Shown: positions 24,136 through 35,118 of the stretch, one piece after another | How positions within the stretch are numbered: position 1 is the stretch's first letter | Layout: each line of letters starts with the position of its first letter | NCBI GenBank assembly: GCA_020081605.1 | Contig: JAHREC010000018.1 | Location: 6,138,001 to 6,202,000 of the forward strand | DNA: 64,000 bases | Source of the DNA: Albifimbria verrucaria | Taxonomy: Eukaryota; Ascomycota; Sordariomycetes; Hypocreales; Stachybotryaceae | Reading direction: 5' to 3' | Notes under the pieces: generated by a model | Told to the model about the DNA's origin: nothing | The model's database searches: none | Seen by the model: only the letters and a program-made list of their open reading frames with translations | Made by a program: the position numbers and the translations under genes

Positions 24136-24694
24136 GGAGTTATATACCCAAGCCTTTTCTTTGTTTCTGGTGGCACATTGCCAGTGAGCCAATCGTGCTC
24201 TTAATTTTTGGATAATAATGATACCACACGGGTGGATGACTTACTTTGGAAGAGCAAAACTACCCGACTATAATGGCTGGAACAGCGAGTTATTCCAAGA
24301 GAAATACGAATGTACACTCTTATTTAGGATAGAGTACTGAATTCTACTTTGTTGTGAGCAAAACAACACCACGCCCCATACTGTAAGTCCGGTTACTTCG
24401 AAGTTCATGGCGACAATGTCGAGAGAGATGATGAATAGATTCAAGTATCAGATGCCATCTGATCAATTGATGCTTCGTAGAAGTGTAAGATAGGGAGTGA
24501 AGAATTGTATTCATAAAGAAAGATAAAAGATGATTCCTTGCCCCTCCATCGAGGTTGGAAAGTCTACAGTCTTTATATCCATAAGGGTAAGAAAAGTAAA
24601 CTAATCAAGGGTAGCTAAAATAAAATATCATAGTACCTTGCCTATCCATACCCAACACACTACCTATTTGCGAACCATTCTGTAGAAACTAGTC
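24136..24694. other. Intergenic between convergent genes
   Basis: About 560 AT-rich bases, no gene seen. Confidence 0.5.
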
Positions 24695-25695
24695 CTATTG
24701 CAGTGACCGCATTTGTGAAAAGGTGTCGATGATGGTTTCCTCGAATGGTCGGTATTTGACTCCCAATACCTTGGTAACCTTGGATCCGTCAAGGGCATAT
24801 GCAGGCTCCTTGAAACCAGGCTGTCCTTCAGGTACGTTGTCTCTAATATCTGGAAAGTTGGCACGAACCACATCTGCTGCCAATTGATATCGGAAGTCTT
24901 GCCCAGTTAGGAAGCGCTCACCAGCGGCCTCCGGGTTTTCTAGCGCGAGTACATGTGCAGCTGCCACGTCCCGTACGTCAACGTACCCTCCGAAGTCGAA
25001 AGGAAGGGTTCCTTGGCACCATTCAAACGGAGCAGTGTGCTCACAGACGGACTTAAGCTCTTTGCATCTTTAGGCTTGTGTACGTATGGTCCGAAAACCC
25101 AGGTCGGGCAAATAGAAGTAAGAGTGAATCCAGGGTCGTTCTCCTTCATCCAAGCCCACATGGCTTTCTCTGCGAGCCCCTTTGAGGCACAGTACGCGAC
25201 AGTACTGTCGGCTACCGCCGCCTGCTCAAAGGTTGTGGGGTTCCAGTCCTTCTCGCTGTAGACGTAGCCTTCACGCTTGCCCTGGAACAGGTCAACAATC
25301 GACGCAAAGGATGCAGTTACAACAACACGAGTGACAGAAGAGCCCCAAGTCTTTGTAGCCTCCAAAACAGCTGTAGATCCATTAATGGCAGGCTCGAGTA
25401 AATCCTTGACATTATCTTTAGGTGCCAAAATGAATGGTGAGGCTGTGTGGATGACTCTCGTGACACCGTCAAAGGCATGCTCAAATCCCTCGGGTTTTGT
25501 TATATCAGTTACAATAACATAAGATAACTTGGCCTTGAAATCGGGAAAGTCGGCGATGACCTTTAGCGCGGAGGCTTCTGTTCGGGCCGTGATTCGAACA
25601 TTATAACCTTTCTGAAGTGCTTCTTTGGTAATTTGACCTCCAACGTAGCCACTGGCGCCGGTGATCAAGATTGTAGAGTCCTTTGGTACACTCAT
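24695..25695 (-). CDS. NAD(P)H-dependent reductase, extended SDR (dihydroflavonol-4-reductase/GRE2-like), about 333 aa
   Basis: ATG at 25695. The nucleotide-binding motif LITGASGYVGG is at residues about 10-20. VRITARTEASALKVI follows the second strand; VIHTASPFI and the YCASK active-site motif (YxxxK) come after, then ICPTWVFGPY, typical of fungal aldehyde or methylglyoxal reductases and DFR-like enzymes. Soluble cytosolic enzyme reducing a carbonyl with NADPH; substrate not predictable. Frame is lost after NGAKEPF near 25000-25005. The next frame continues FDFGGYVDVRDVAAAHV and runs to TAG at 24695. A missing base in the short GG run at about 25002 explains it. No intron seen. Confidence 0.82.
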
Positions 25696-26502
25696 TGCCA
25701 ATGATGTGAGTGGCTCAGGAAAATATAATAAGAGTTAGATTTGAATGACTTGTTCGTAGTGAATAGATGGAGCTTGTCCTGTACACCACGCAGAGGAAAG
25801 GGTGTAATGTGGCTATTAAGTAGTTGCTGGAACAGAGTAATCCTCGGCTTTAAGGGAGCAAATGCCGGCATGTCCATACACCAAGCCGGCTGCAAGACCT
25901 CATTGATGACAAGAAGATGCACCCCAAGTTGTAACATCTCCTGTTGTATTTGCTTTGTAAGGCTCGCCAAGTTTCGGCGATATCACTTCACTGGGAAACT
26001 TGGAACATATTGCCACGGCCGACGCATCTAGGAGTATCCGCGCTGAACATTGATGTGCGAGAGTAAGCCTGGCAACTCCTCAACTGATGCTAGGCGTACC
26101 AATAGAATCTTGACATTTGGCTGACAATTAGCCATGAGTCAAAGGATTGTCGGCGACATCACATAAACCCATGGATCACGACTGCATCGTTAGTTGACCA
26201 GTCAAGGAGGGCTACTCAGTGCGGCACCCGCTGTGATGGTCGTGCGGTTGCGCATTTTTGTGATACAAGGATCTATCAGGTGTTTATGCGCACATGTGGT
26301 AGGATGCGACAGGGGAGGAGCGGACTTTGCTTGCCAACTTCTGGAAAAAGAAAAAAAAAAAAGCCAGCAGGCAGTACCGGTTTGGACAGGGAACGCGGCA
26401 GTTGTAGTGGAGTGAAGTATTCCAAGTTGGGGCTATTTATTCTGAATGACAATTAACTATGCAAAGTAGTAGTGGATTGTCCAGGATGCTCTGGTAGTAA
26501 GA
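25696..26502. other. Intergenic, promoter of the reductase
   Basis: About 800 bases upstream of the reductase and downstream of the GST (both minus). Contains a short A run near 26350. No gene seen. Confidence 0.5.
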
Positions 26503-27245
26503 TCATGCAGTAGAGGCAGCAGCTGCCTTGTCCGCAAGGACCTTGACAACTGAGGGGCGTTCCGTAATGCGCTTAAACCACGCATTATAGTGTTGAAGCT
26601 CTGATAGATCCAGCTCCGGGGCAATGCCTGGCACAACTGCACTCCAAGGAATGAACATCAGGTCTGCATAAGTGACCCGATCACCAACCAAGTAGTCGGT
26701 TCCCTGCTTCTTGAGGTGGCTATCAATGACGCCAAGAACTCTTTTGATCTCGGCGGAGTATCGCGCGATGGCCGAGTCGATCTTTTCGGGGTGGTATCTC
26801 GTGAACCACACCTTTTGACCGAAGTATGGACCTTGGCCACTCATTTGGAAGTGAGCCCAAGTCAGGGTCTGGAACTTTTCTGGTGAAGTGGTGTAGTGGA
26901 GCTTGGCATCTTTATCGTAGGTGGCAATAAGGTATTCTATGATGGCACCAGACTGTATTTAAGTAAGTATATGAGTCGCATGCCACGCAAAAAAAAAAAA
27001 AAACAGAATAGATGCTTTGCCAGACCTGATAACTCACCTCCCACAGCGTAATGTTCTGGTTCGGGTCCACCAAGGCTGGGTATCTTCCATTCGGGTTCAA
27101 CGAAATGAAAGGCTCTTTTTGGCATCGGCAAAATCGCACAGCAAATGCTCATATGGCAAACCAAGTTCTTCGAGGATGATGGCGACTTTCCACGGGTTGG
27201 GGCCTTGGCTGTGGCCGTGGAGTATTAACTTTGTAGTTGAGCCAT
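26503..27245 (-). CDS. Glutathione S-transferase (Ure2p/GstA-like), about 219 aa, two frame breaks
   Basis: Exons 27038-27245 and 26503-26952 with an 85-bp intron (GTGAGT...TACAG) that holds a 13-base homopolymer. Thioredoxin-fold half: LILHGHSQGPNPWKVAIILE, EELGLPYEH, then ISLNPNGRYPALVD (conserved cis-Pro region) and NITLWESGAIIEYL (the E-S pair contacting glutathione). Helical half: YLVGDRVTYADLMFIPW, with the N-capping box and hydrophobic staple of GSTs. Cytosolic; conjugates glutathione to electrophiles or reduces peroxides. Two frame breaks lie in exon 1: a T run at 27116-27120 and one at 27230-27232 near the start. Each is fixed by one base. With both bridged, length and order match the family. 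Confidence 0.85.
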
Positions 27246-29712
27246 TTCGGTAGGAGTGTATCGAAAGTGTGGTACAAGTTTGATCTGTGACAGGACTATA
27301 CTTTTGAAGCTACTATCTGGCGGCATTCATATATATATAATTCTAGTACGGTTTGCCAAATACTCTTGCAGTGGACTTGATGTGACTGGTAACGTTATCA
27401 GTGTGGGAAAGAGTCGTGAAATTGTGGGCTTCTGTTAAGCCTTCGACCATTTAGATAATCACATCAACGTTATCCAGCTAGCATTGATGCTGACTAAATC
27501 AACAAACCGGACTGTGGATATGCGTCGGGCACTGCAACTAAGCCAGGAAGAGACAGCATAACGACGATGTATTTGTGAATTTGTCAAAGAGGGTCTGCTG
27601 TTAGACTATACATAGGCTATCAAGACCTTGGCAGAATTTCCTGGAAGGTTTGTGATCTTGCCAAACATGCTGACGCATAATATCATAATACGGTGTTTAT
27701 TTATCTCCCAATACGCAATACGCAGTAAGCCTGCAGGGAGAAATCGAATATGGAATCTGGTCCGACGCGAAAGGCTTTATTAACCGATAAACTCTCTCCG
27801 GGTCAAAAAAATCTTCAAGTGTGAAATCTCTATTAGGAACGCTGCAATAATTCAAGCTTCATGAGGAATGCTTTAGGTTAGTTGACGTAACGATGCCTTT
27901 AGTAATTTGTTGTGGGCCAAATACTCCATAGAGGCTTGCCACCTGGAAGGGGATGGAGTAGCGCTGTACCATTTGCTGGCTACTTCTACTGATGTTAATA
28001 CTACGAAGGTACCTGGATTCATTTTTTGCTAATTTTATCAGGAGGAATAATTTTCGTGCTGGCAAGAGACCTTCATTAAATAGACGCCTCGGTTTTGGGA
28101 GATGGCTGGCCAACCATTCCAACAGCTGAGTTCTATCTGTGCATCGACATACTATTAAAAGAAATACAAACATGGAATACGAAAATGGGAAAGGTTGCAA
28201 ATAGACTTGCATGTAGACCGAGACCAATTAAACACAAAATAAGATATGTTGTGCTACCTACCTACAGAGGAATCAGAGGAATCATTTTGGCATACAAGTC
28301 AAGTCCTACTGCAGGGTAGGCAGCCTTTGGTGGACAAGTCAGCTGGGGGCAGAGAGTTGATCCTTGGAGAAGGGGTGAATCAGGCGATAGCAAAGGTGCC
28401 ACAATCCTTACCCTATGGATAAGGGAAAATAAAGGAAAAAAAAAAAACTCAGCGTAGGAGAGACTCAAATCAAACAAAGGACAGGATGAAGCTACGTCAT
28501 AGCGAGCGAATTTATTGCAAACAACGGGCTGGGTGGGATGATTGAACCTCCCCCACGAGCCATCGGCTAAATAACAAGACTGCTTTGCCTTGACGAGATG
28601 CAATGCCGCAAATAAGGTGACAATCTTGAAAAAAGACTTGACATGATAGGGCGGTTCTAGAAGCGAGAGAAAGGGGCCAGTGGCTAAATTAAAGGTCGTT
28701 TAGCGCCTCGCCGCGCCTCACCCCGACGGCACAGCAAATGACGATGCATGGGCGTTCGCGACTCCTCCAGCGTCGACGGGTCTCTGCCAATGGCAGCCAT
28801 GCCTTGGAACCCCTGAGGCTGATGGCAGCACTCAACCTGGCTCTGCAAGCGCGCTTGGCAGGAGTTCGGATGAGCTGTGTGGGGTCTGTACTCTCACCTG
28901 GAACTCGGATGTAGGCAAAGAGGGCCCAGGGGTGTTTCGAAAATATTAGGCCACCTGGAAAAATTGCATGGGATGTTTGATGCGGTTCTACGGATACGGG
29001 AACCGAAAAGGTGCCAAAACCAGGTGGATGTTGGTTGAGGCTGCTTGGAATCTTCTTCTTCTAAACTTGCCCAAGGGATATCAACAACCACCCTTCGCCC
29101 TCAACTCCCTTATCATGGCAAGCAACGTTTGACATGACGCTGCACTAAACTCCAAACATCACCTATCTAGAGCATGGCCAGGCAGGACGAACCCTGCCAC
29201 CCGCCCTGTCAATGCATGGATCTTGATACAGCCCCGCAGCGGCCGGCATCCACTTTGTTCATTCATGCCTGCAAACAATGGCCAAAGATCAATCTACTCC
29301 CAACAATCAGCATGGATCGGATGGATCGCAACCAAGATTCGTATCCCGCTGAAGGCCCTGAGATCCACCAACCCACTATGCTTAATAACAAACAACATTG
29401 TTTGCCGGCGCCAAGAGGGCCGTCTAATATCTGAATCGCTAAACATGAAACATGCGGCCAGTGATGGGAAAGGCGAGAGCAACACAATAAAAGGAAGACA
29501 GAGATGCTGTCCATCACAGCCTTTCCTTTCCTTCTCTCCTAAGCGCAATCCTTCATTCGCTGCAGTCTTTGCTTCTTCTTCTTTACCATTTCATTCTTTC
29601 CATCAAGGTCACTTCACTGTGTGAAGCTGGAAGACTCACAATCGTTTCAAACATTCATTTCAATCAACTGTTCTACTACACCAGAACCCGTCGTTCACTC
29701 AACTACATCAAA
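27246..29712. other. Intergenic, 2.5 kb
   Basis: No recognisable gene. The 122-codon minus frame at 27859-28227 has no family features. The right end (about 29480-29712) is pyrimidine-rich with AATAAAAGG near 29490, typical of a strongly expressed fungal promoter and leader for the LPMO. Confidence 0.45.
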
Positions 29713-30809
29713 ATGAAGACCGCTGCCACCGCCACCGTTTTCGGCGCTTTCGCCGCCACTGTCGCCGCCCACGGCGCCGTCACCTCCTTCTCCATCGACG
29801 GAACCGAGCAGCGTGGCTACCACATCGCGGACTACTATGCCATCACCCAGGGACAGCCCGCACCCGAGACTGCCGGCTGGTACGCCGAGAACCTCGACAA
29901 CGGCTTCATTGCCCCCGATGCTTACGGCACCTCGGACATTGCTTGCCACAAGAACGCCAAGCCTTCCAAGACCGCTGCTAAGATTGCTGCTGGTGGCAAG
30001 CTCGAGTGGCACTGGGACACCTGGCCCGAGTCCCACGTCGGTCCCGTCCTGACCTACGTCGCCAAGTGCGACGGTGACTGCTCGACCGCCGACCCTGCCA
30101 AGCTCAAGTTCGTCAAGATTGACGCTGCTGGCTTCAACGCCGAGTCCAAGAAGTGGGCTGCCGAGGAGCTGATTGCCAACGGCAACTCCTGGACCACCAC
30201 CATCCCTGCTGGCCTTGCTCCCGGCAACTACGTTGCTCGTCACGAGATCATTGCCCTGCACGGTGGTGGCTCTCCCAACGGTGCCCAGAACTACCCCCAG
30301 TGCATCAACATTGAGGTCACTGGCTCTGGCACTGACAGCCCCGAAGGTACCGTCGCTACCTCGCTCTACAAGGCCGACGAGGCCGGTATTCTCTACAGCC
30401 CCTACAGTGGCGACAACTCCGGCTACAAGATCCCCGGCCCTGCCCTGTACGGCTCTGGATCTGGCAGCCCCACCACCCCTGCCCCTACTGAGCCTTCCAC
30501 CGAGCCTTCTGCCACTCCTGCTCCCACTGAGCCCTCTGCTACTCCTGCCCCTGCCCTGGCAACGGCGGTGAGACTGGCGGCGATGACCAGGACGATGACT
30601 CCTGCGAGGGTGACGAGGATGAGGGTGAGGATGAGGATGAGGGCGACGAGGAGGATGACACCTGCGAGGAGGATGAGCAGGATGACGATGAGGACGACGA
30701 GTACGAGGATGATGAGGACTGCGAAGCCGAGGCTCCTGTCGAGACCCCTGCTGCTACGCAGCGCATGGCCCGCCGTGCCCGCTTCCTGGCTCGTGACTTC
30801 TCTGCTTAA
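29713..30809 (+). CDS. AA9 lytic polysaccharide monooxygenase with Asp/Glu-rich C-terminal tail, about 365 aa
   Basis: ATG at 29713; leader MKTAATATVFGAFAATVAA, cleaved before His20, which becomes the N-terminal copper ligand of the histidine brace. The second copper His is His108 in WPESHVGPVLTY. The outer-sphere set RHEIIALH (His177) and GAQNYPQC (axial Tyr194) is present. Secreted, copper-dependent, oxidative cleavage of cellulose or other beta-glucans. After a Pro/Thr linker (TTPAPTEPSTEPSATP) the frame as given becomes an Arg/Met-rich string. The alternative frame gives PGNGGETGGDDQDDDSC and a tail of about 60 residues that is mostly Asp and Glu with four Cys, ending in RMARRARFLARDFSA and TAA at 30807-30809. 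One missing base in the C run at 30554-30556 explains the switch. No intron, no CBM1. The acidic tail would be disordered. Confidence 0.88.
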
Positions 30810-31011
30810 GCAGATCGCCTGAACAGGTGAAAACTTCGATTCAAACATACCGTTTTTGGACATGTATATTATTCTTTTCATATATACCCTAAGGGAGTAA
30901 CAATGTGCATAGACTACTCCTTCCAATGATCAAACATGACAACTAAATGGGGTTTTTATTTCGTAACATTTCTCCTGAACCTGGACTCCTGACTCCTAAC
31001 ATGCTGTAAAA

Positions 31012-32709
31012 TCACGCCTCATCTTGTAGATGCAATATCGCTAAGTCAGAGACATCTTCGTCACTCGACTCGTCTGCTAGGTCAAGCATATCCCATTTGG
31101 TGACAGATTGCCCAAATCCATGAGGCACGCGAAGTGCCTCTCGCTCCCATAAATATTCATCCGCTTCGTGAATGCCTTCTCGTAGCGTCTCAGCTCCTTT
31201 TCAGATTCCTTGACCCATGCCCAGAAACCGCTGTTGGCCTTTTTGCCCTCTGTTTCTACGGCACGTAGCATCTGATAGTCGCCGTAATCCTCTTCATCTT
31301 CTGAGACTTCACCGACTTCCTCGACAACAAACTTGGTCCCTGTTGCTGGTCCGTAGCCATAGGGAAATACTTGGCAGCTTTGGCGTACACTGCCTCCTTG
31401 TTACGCTGACGGTCACCGGGGAGCATTGTTTGGTCTTCAATTCGGCGCTTGTTGAGCCGTTTGCTAGACGACAGCCGGGATGTCCATGCCTCAGGGTCTT
31501 GAGGGATTTCGGAAAAGAACTTGAGGTTCTCTGCGCCCCAATCTAAGTGGATCACGTAGACTGGAATGACCTGTGCTGTGTTGAACACTACCCATTCGAC
31601 ACCATTGTTCCCCACATGCGAGTCTGCGCCTTCGAGAGGCTTGGTTTCGTCGTACCATTCATCGTCTCGCGTGATTGATCTAGCGCGGCCCATGATTGTT
31701 GCGCAGACGAACAATTTGAGCCCGAAAAACTGATCGGCCGAGGTACGCTCGCCATCGGAGCCAGTGTAACTCAAGGAGAATTCGGCATTTGGAGACTGGT
31801 AGATTCCCCGGCCATAAGTCGAGCCGCAACGAATCTCATGAACTTCCCCAGTTGTTAAGTTGACCGTTCCAGGCATGGAGAAGCCATGGCGGACAATACT
31901 GGGAACGAAACTTCGTTGCGTGCCATGGAAGGTTAGTCTGGGACGTACGAGGTGGTCTACCATATCCTCCGAGCGTCGGTTTCGAAGCTCAGAAGGGACG
32001 TATTGCCGTAGCTCCTCGGCGCTGCAACGCGACAAAGTGTGCCGCAGGTTCGATTGGAATGATTGGAAATTGCGAGCCAGGTCAGCGCGTAGCACTTGTT
32101 CAATGTGGACAACGCGGAACTCGGATGGCACCCTGGCTGCTATGGCGGATGGTGTCGCTTGCAACAGGCGATAGGCGAGCTCTTTGGTCGAGTACGCGAT
32201 CTCTTCAACCTCCACTGGTCTCTTTGCGTCTGCAGAGAGGAACCACAGATGCTTATCAGGCTCCGAAGGGATGTCTTTAATGGGTGTTTTCCTGAATCGA
32301 CGTGTGCGATAGTCTTCGAGGATGGTTGTTGTGTGTCTCACTAATTCGAGCACCACCATGGCAGGTTCAAAAACGCCATATGCATTGCTTTCACTGCGCA
32401 GACGCCATTGGCCCAAGTTATTAACCGTTTCCGCGGCAGCAATGATTGATTTGAGCGAGCGACGTAGGCCGTCGACATCCTCGCGAGGTAAAGACGTATT
32501 TACGACCTCAACTGTGACAGATTGAACAGGATAATAGGGGCCAGTGGTTACGGTGAGAATAAGCTCATCGTAGGTGAAGACAACAGTCTCTTCAAGAGGT
32601 GATGCCAGCCGAACATCGTCGCTGAGAAATCCCTTTGCAATCAAGGCGTCTGTTTCTTCATCTCTCAAAAGGAGAGCTGTACAAGCTCATCGTCATCAAA
32701 GGAGGCCAT
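31012..32709 (-). CDS. RWD domain plus PARP-type ADP-ribosyltransferase, about 566 aa, three frame breaks
   Basis: Start ATG at 32709 (MASFDDDELVQLSF). Residues about 15-120 look like an RWD domain (ETDALIAKGF, ELILTVTTGPYYPVQSVTVE, PREDVDGLRRSL). A helical linker follows, then a PARP catalytic domain: LTFHGT (His262), YGRGIYQSPN (Tyr304), FGLKLFVCATIMGRA, and NNGVEWVVFNTAQVIP with Glu372 at the place of the catalytic Glu. All three H-Y-E residues are therefore present, which allows but does not prove poly-ADP-ribosylation. The C-terminal region is acidic (VVEEVGEVSEDEEDYGDYQ; SSDEDVSDLAILHLQDEA). Breaks are at the A run 32667-32670, at 31362-31364 and near 31165; together they add one codon. 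No intron, probably nuclear or cytosolic. It lies next to a bZIP gene and an NLR; a link is inference. Confidence 0.75.
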
Positions 32710-33586
32710 CCACAATGGGAGATGGTGGCGGTGCTGAGGACTGCAATTAGTGGCTCAAGATGGGCTGCAACACACTGTAGATGGTGGTTCGGGATGAGAC
32801 AATTGATAGGATCTGAACAGGAATGATGGGATTTTAGATAGATTTGGTATAAAGAAACTATTTCGTTGCTCTGCGAAAATTCTATTGCTTTTATCCGACG
32901 ATGAGACTTGTTCAACAGGGAGTCAGTCTGCCTTGACAGGCTGCGCCTCAGGGGCCTGACTCATGCGCATCAATGCTTCTATTAGCATGTATGTTCCTAC
33001 TGTTCAGAGGAACACTTTTACTCAAGACTCCTAATAATTGAAACTGGCACATAGTTCAGTATACAGAAAACCTACAGACAAACCTGAAGCACTGGTGAAA
33101 AATGATTAGGTAGGCTGCATACCGTCTGTTGAAAGTGGATGGGTACTGAGGCTGGTTACTAATAATAGGGTCGTACTGGCTGCTTGGACCGACCACAGGC
33201 AGCCCTACAAACATAATCCACCATGATTTCTATTAGATTCTAGTAAGATAACTACCGCATAACGGCTTAGATATCATCCTCAGATGTAGTCACACCGAAC
33301 GCTCGAGCAGCGTCATAGTACCACATTCCCCGAAACGAAGTTTGACCGGCTCTGGCTCTAGCTCGTGATGGGCTAGCGACGAGTCTACCGTTCCCCACCG
33401 GTAAGCAGGTTGCATTAGTGCGATATTGAAACTGCCCATGATTGGATCATGATGTTGGAATCGCGTGGAACCCTGAACTAAGCCTAGTTAGTCATGAGGT
33501 TCTCTGCAGTTACACTTTAAGGCAGGCAAAATCATCTGCATTTATCCTTCATTTTGGCTCTCAAACTCAAGGTCAACACTCGCAGC
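32710..33586. other. Intergenic between divergent genes
   Basis: About 880 bases holding promoters of the ADP-ribosyltransferase (-) and the bZIP gene (+). Nothing else seen. Confidence 0.5.
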
Positions 33587-34587
33587 ATGGCTAATGTACC
33601 CGGAAACGTGACTGGGCAGATAGAGCTCGGCTGGATGCCCTGCTTGGAGGATGTACGGAATCTCAGAGAGGATTGGACAGGGATCACCAGCACGGCGGAG
33701 CGGCGGCGCCTCCAAAATCGCCTCAACCAAAGAGCATATCGTAAGTCTTTTCCCGCCATTTCCGATGCGCCTATTGTCATTCAAAGACTATGAGATAGCT
33801 AGCCTATGTGAAATAGCTCTGCATTTGAGATCTTGACTAATTTCCATGCAGGACGTAGGCGCAAGCACGGGGATGCCGGCCAAGTTACGTCGGCTCCTGT
33901 AACTGATGATACCGCCCACAATACAACTACCCTGGTCAGTCGAGACCAGGAATCATCAGCTTCACCTCAAACCGATGATTCTGGCTTCAGTGTTCGCCGG
34001 AATTGTGAGACACATATTCGGAGATCCGCCGCTATGCGTATCTTTGCACAGCTCGCCCATGAGAGCTACATGCGAGGAACCCTGAACCCTCTCATCTCTT
34101 TTCTTTGATCCAGTACAACGTACATTCTGCTTTGATGAGGAACTCGGATACACTGGGATTCTCTGACGTCTGGCTTGACTACGATGCTATATCTCCCTTC
34201 TGCCGAGAAGCATCTGTAAAGCACTTGAGAACAACGACCTTCATCGCACCTCAAGATTGGCCGCCCACCCTGCGTCCAACCCCACTTCAGCTCCGCATCG
34301 AGCACCACCCTTGGATCGATCTGTTCCCACTCCCGCGCATGCGCGATAACGTCCTCCGGGCCATTACAGACTCGGACATCTGCGACGAGGATGAGCTTTG
34401 TCATGACATTGCCCAGTTCGACGATGTGGATAAGCCTTGCCTGATTGTGTGGGGGCAGCCTTGGGATCCTCGGAGTTGGGAGGCCAGCATTTCTTTCTTG
34501 AGGAAATGGGGTTGGCTGTTGGATGGGTGCTGGGAGATAATTGACGCGACGAACTATTGGCGGAAGAAAAGGGAGAAAAGAGATTGA
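33587..34587 (+). CDS. bZIP-type transcription factor with DUF3425 domain, about 296 aa, one frame break
   Basis: ATG at 33587. Exon 1 (33587-33740) ends inside the basic region, and a 111-bp intron (33741-33851, GTAAGT...GCAG) splits it. The spliced sequence reads AERRRLQNRLNQRAYRRRRK, a fungal bZIP basic region with the N-x-x-x-Q/R-A-x-R pattern, but a regular leucine zipper is not obvious after it. The C-terminal DUF3425 domain is clear: IQYNVHSAL, HHPWIDLFPLPRMRDN, DELCHDIAQF, CLIVWGQPWDPRSWEAS and FLRKWGWLLDGCWEI. Such proteins are nuclear regulators, many tied to stress or secondary metabolism. Frame is lost at the T run 34104-34106, where a stop follows PLISFL and the next frame continues LIQYNV. 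One missing base explains it. Confidence 0.8.
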
Positions 34588-35118
34588 CGCGAGAGGAAGT
34601 CTTGGATGCTGTATCCTCGAGTAGACCCAAGTTTTTCTCTTTTGATGTGTTTTCAGATTATCTGGGACAACGGAGAGTGTCACTTAAGTGCGAGATTTGT
34701 ATGAGGCGTAAGCGTGGTTCGGGAATGATTTATTGCCATACAGGTTATGATAGCTGTGATAATCAAGTTAACAGCCCGGTTGTAAACTGGCTTTCAGCTG
34801 AGCAGTCACTTCCACTGACTTTCTCCAGAGTTTTCGATGTGATATAACCACTAATTTGTGACTGATACGTCTGCCCGGGAACCGCACCAAGTGTCTTCGA
34901 GACGGCGGTACAAATTGCTGTCGATACTTACGTTCGCAGTGATGGAAATAACTCGCAAAACCCCAAGAAACTTCAGTACTATAGAAAACGATGCACAAGA
35001 AGATTGCGTAATAATTCCGATGTCTAAGGCTCAGCCACTGTGCTCTATAAGAAAACTGAGACATGTTCGAATTCAATCCAGGCATGACTAGAAATAATGC
35101 CTGACAATAGCCCAACAT
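34588..35118. other. Intergenic between convergent genes
   Basis: About 530 bases. A 96-codon frame at 34557-34847 overlaps the end of the bZIP gene and looks like chance. Confidence 0.45.

Noticed and set aside
27859..28227. 122-codon minus-strand frame
   Set aside because: No leader, domain, or splice context, and no homology I recognise; probably chance in AT-rich DNA.
29695..30261. 188-codon minus-strand frame over the LPMO
   Set aside because: Gly/Val-rich antisense shadow of a GC-rich gene with clear AA9 motifs.
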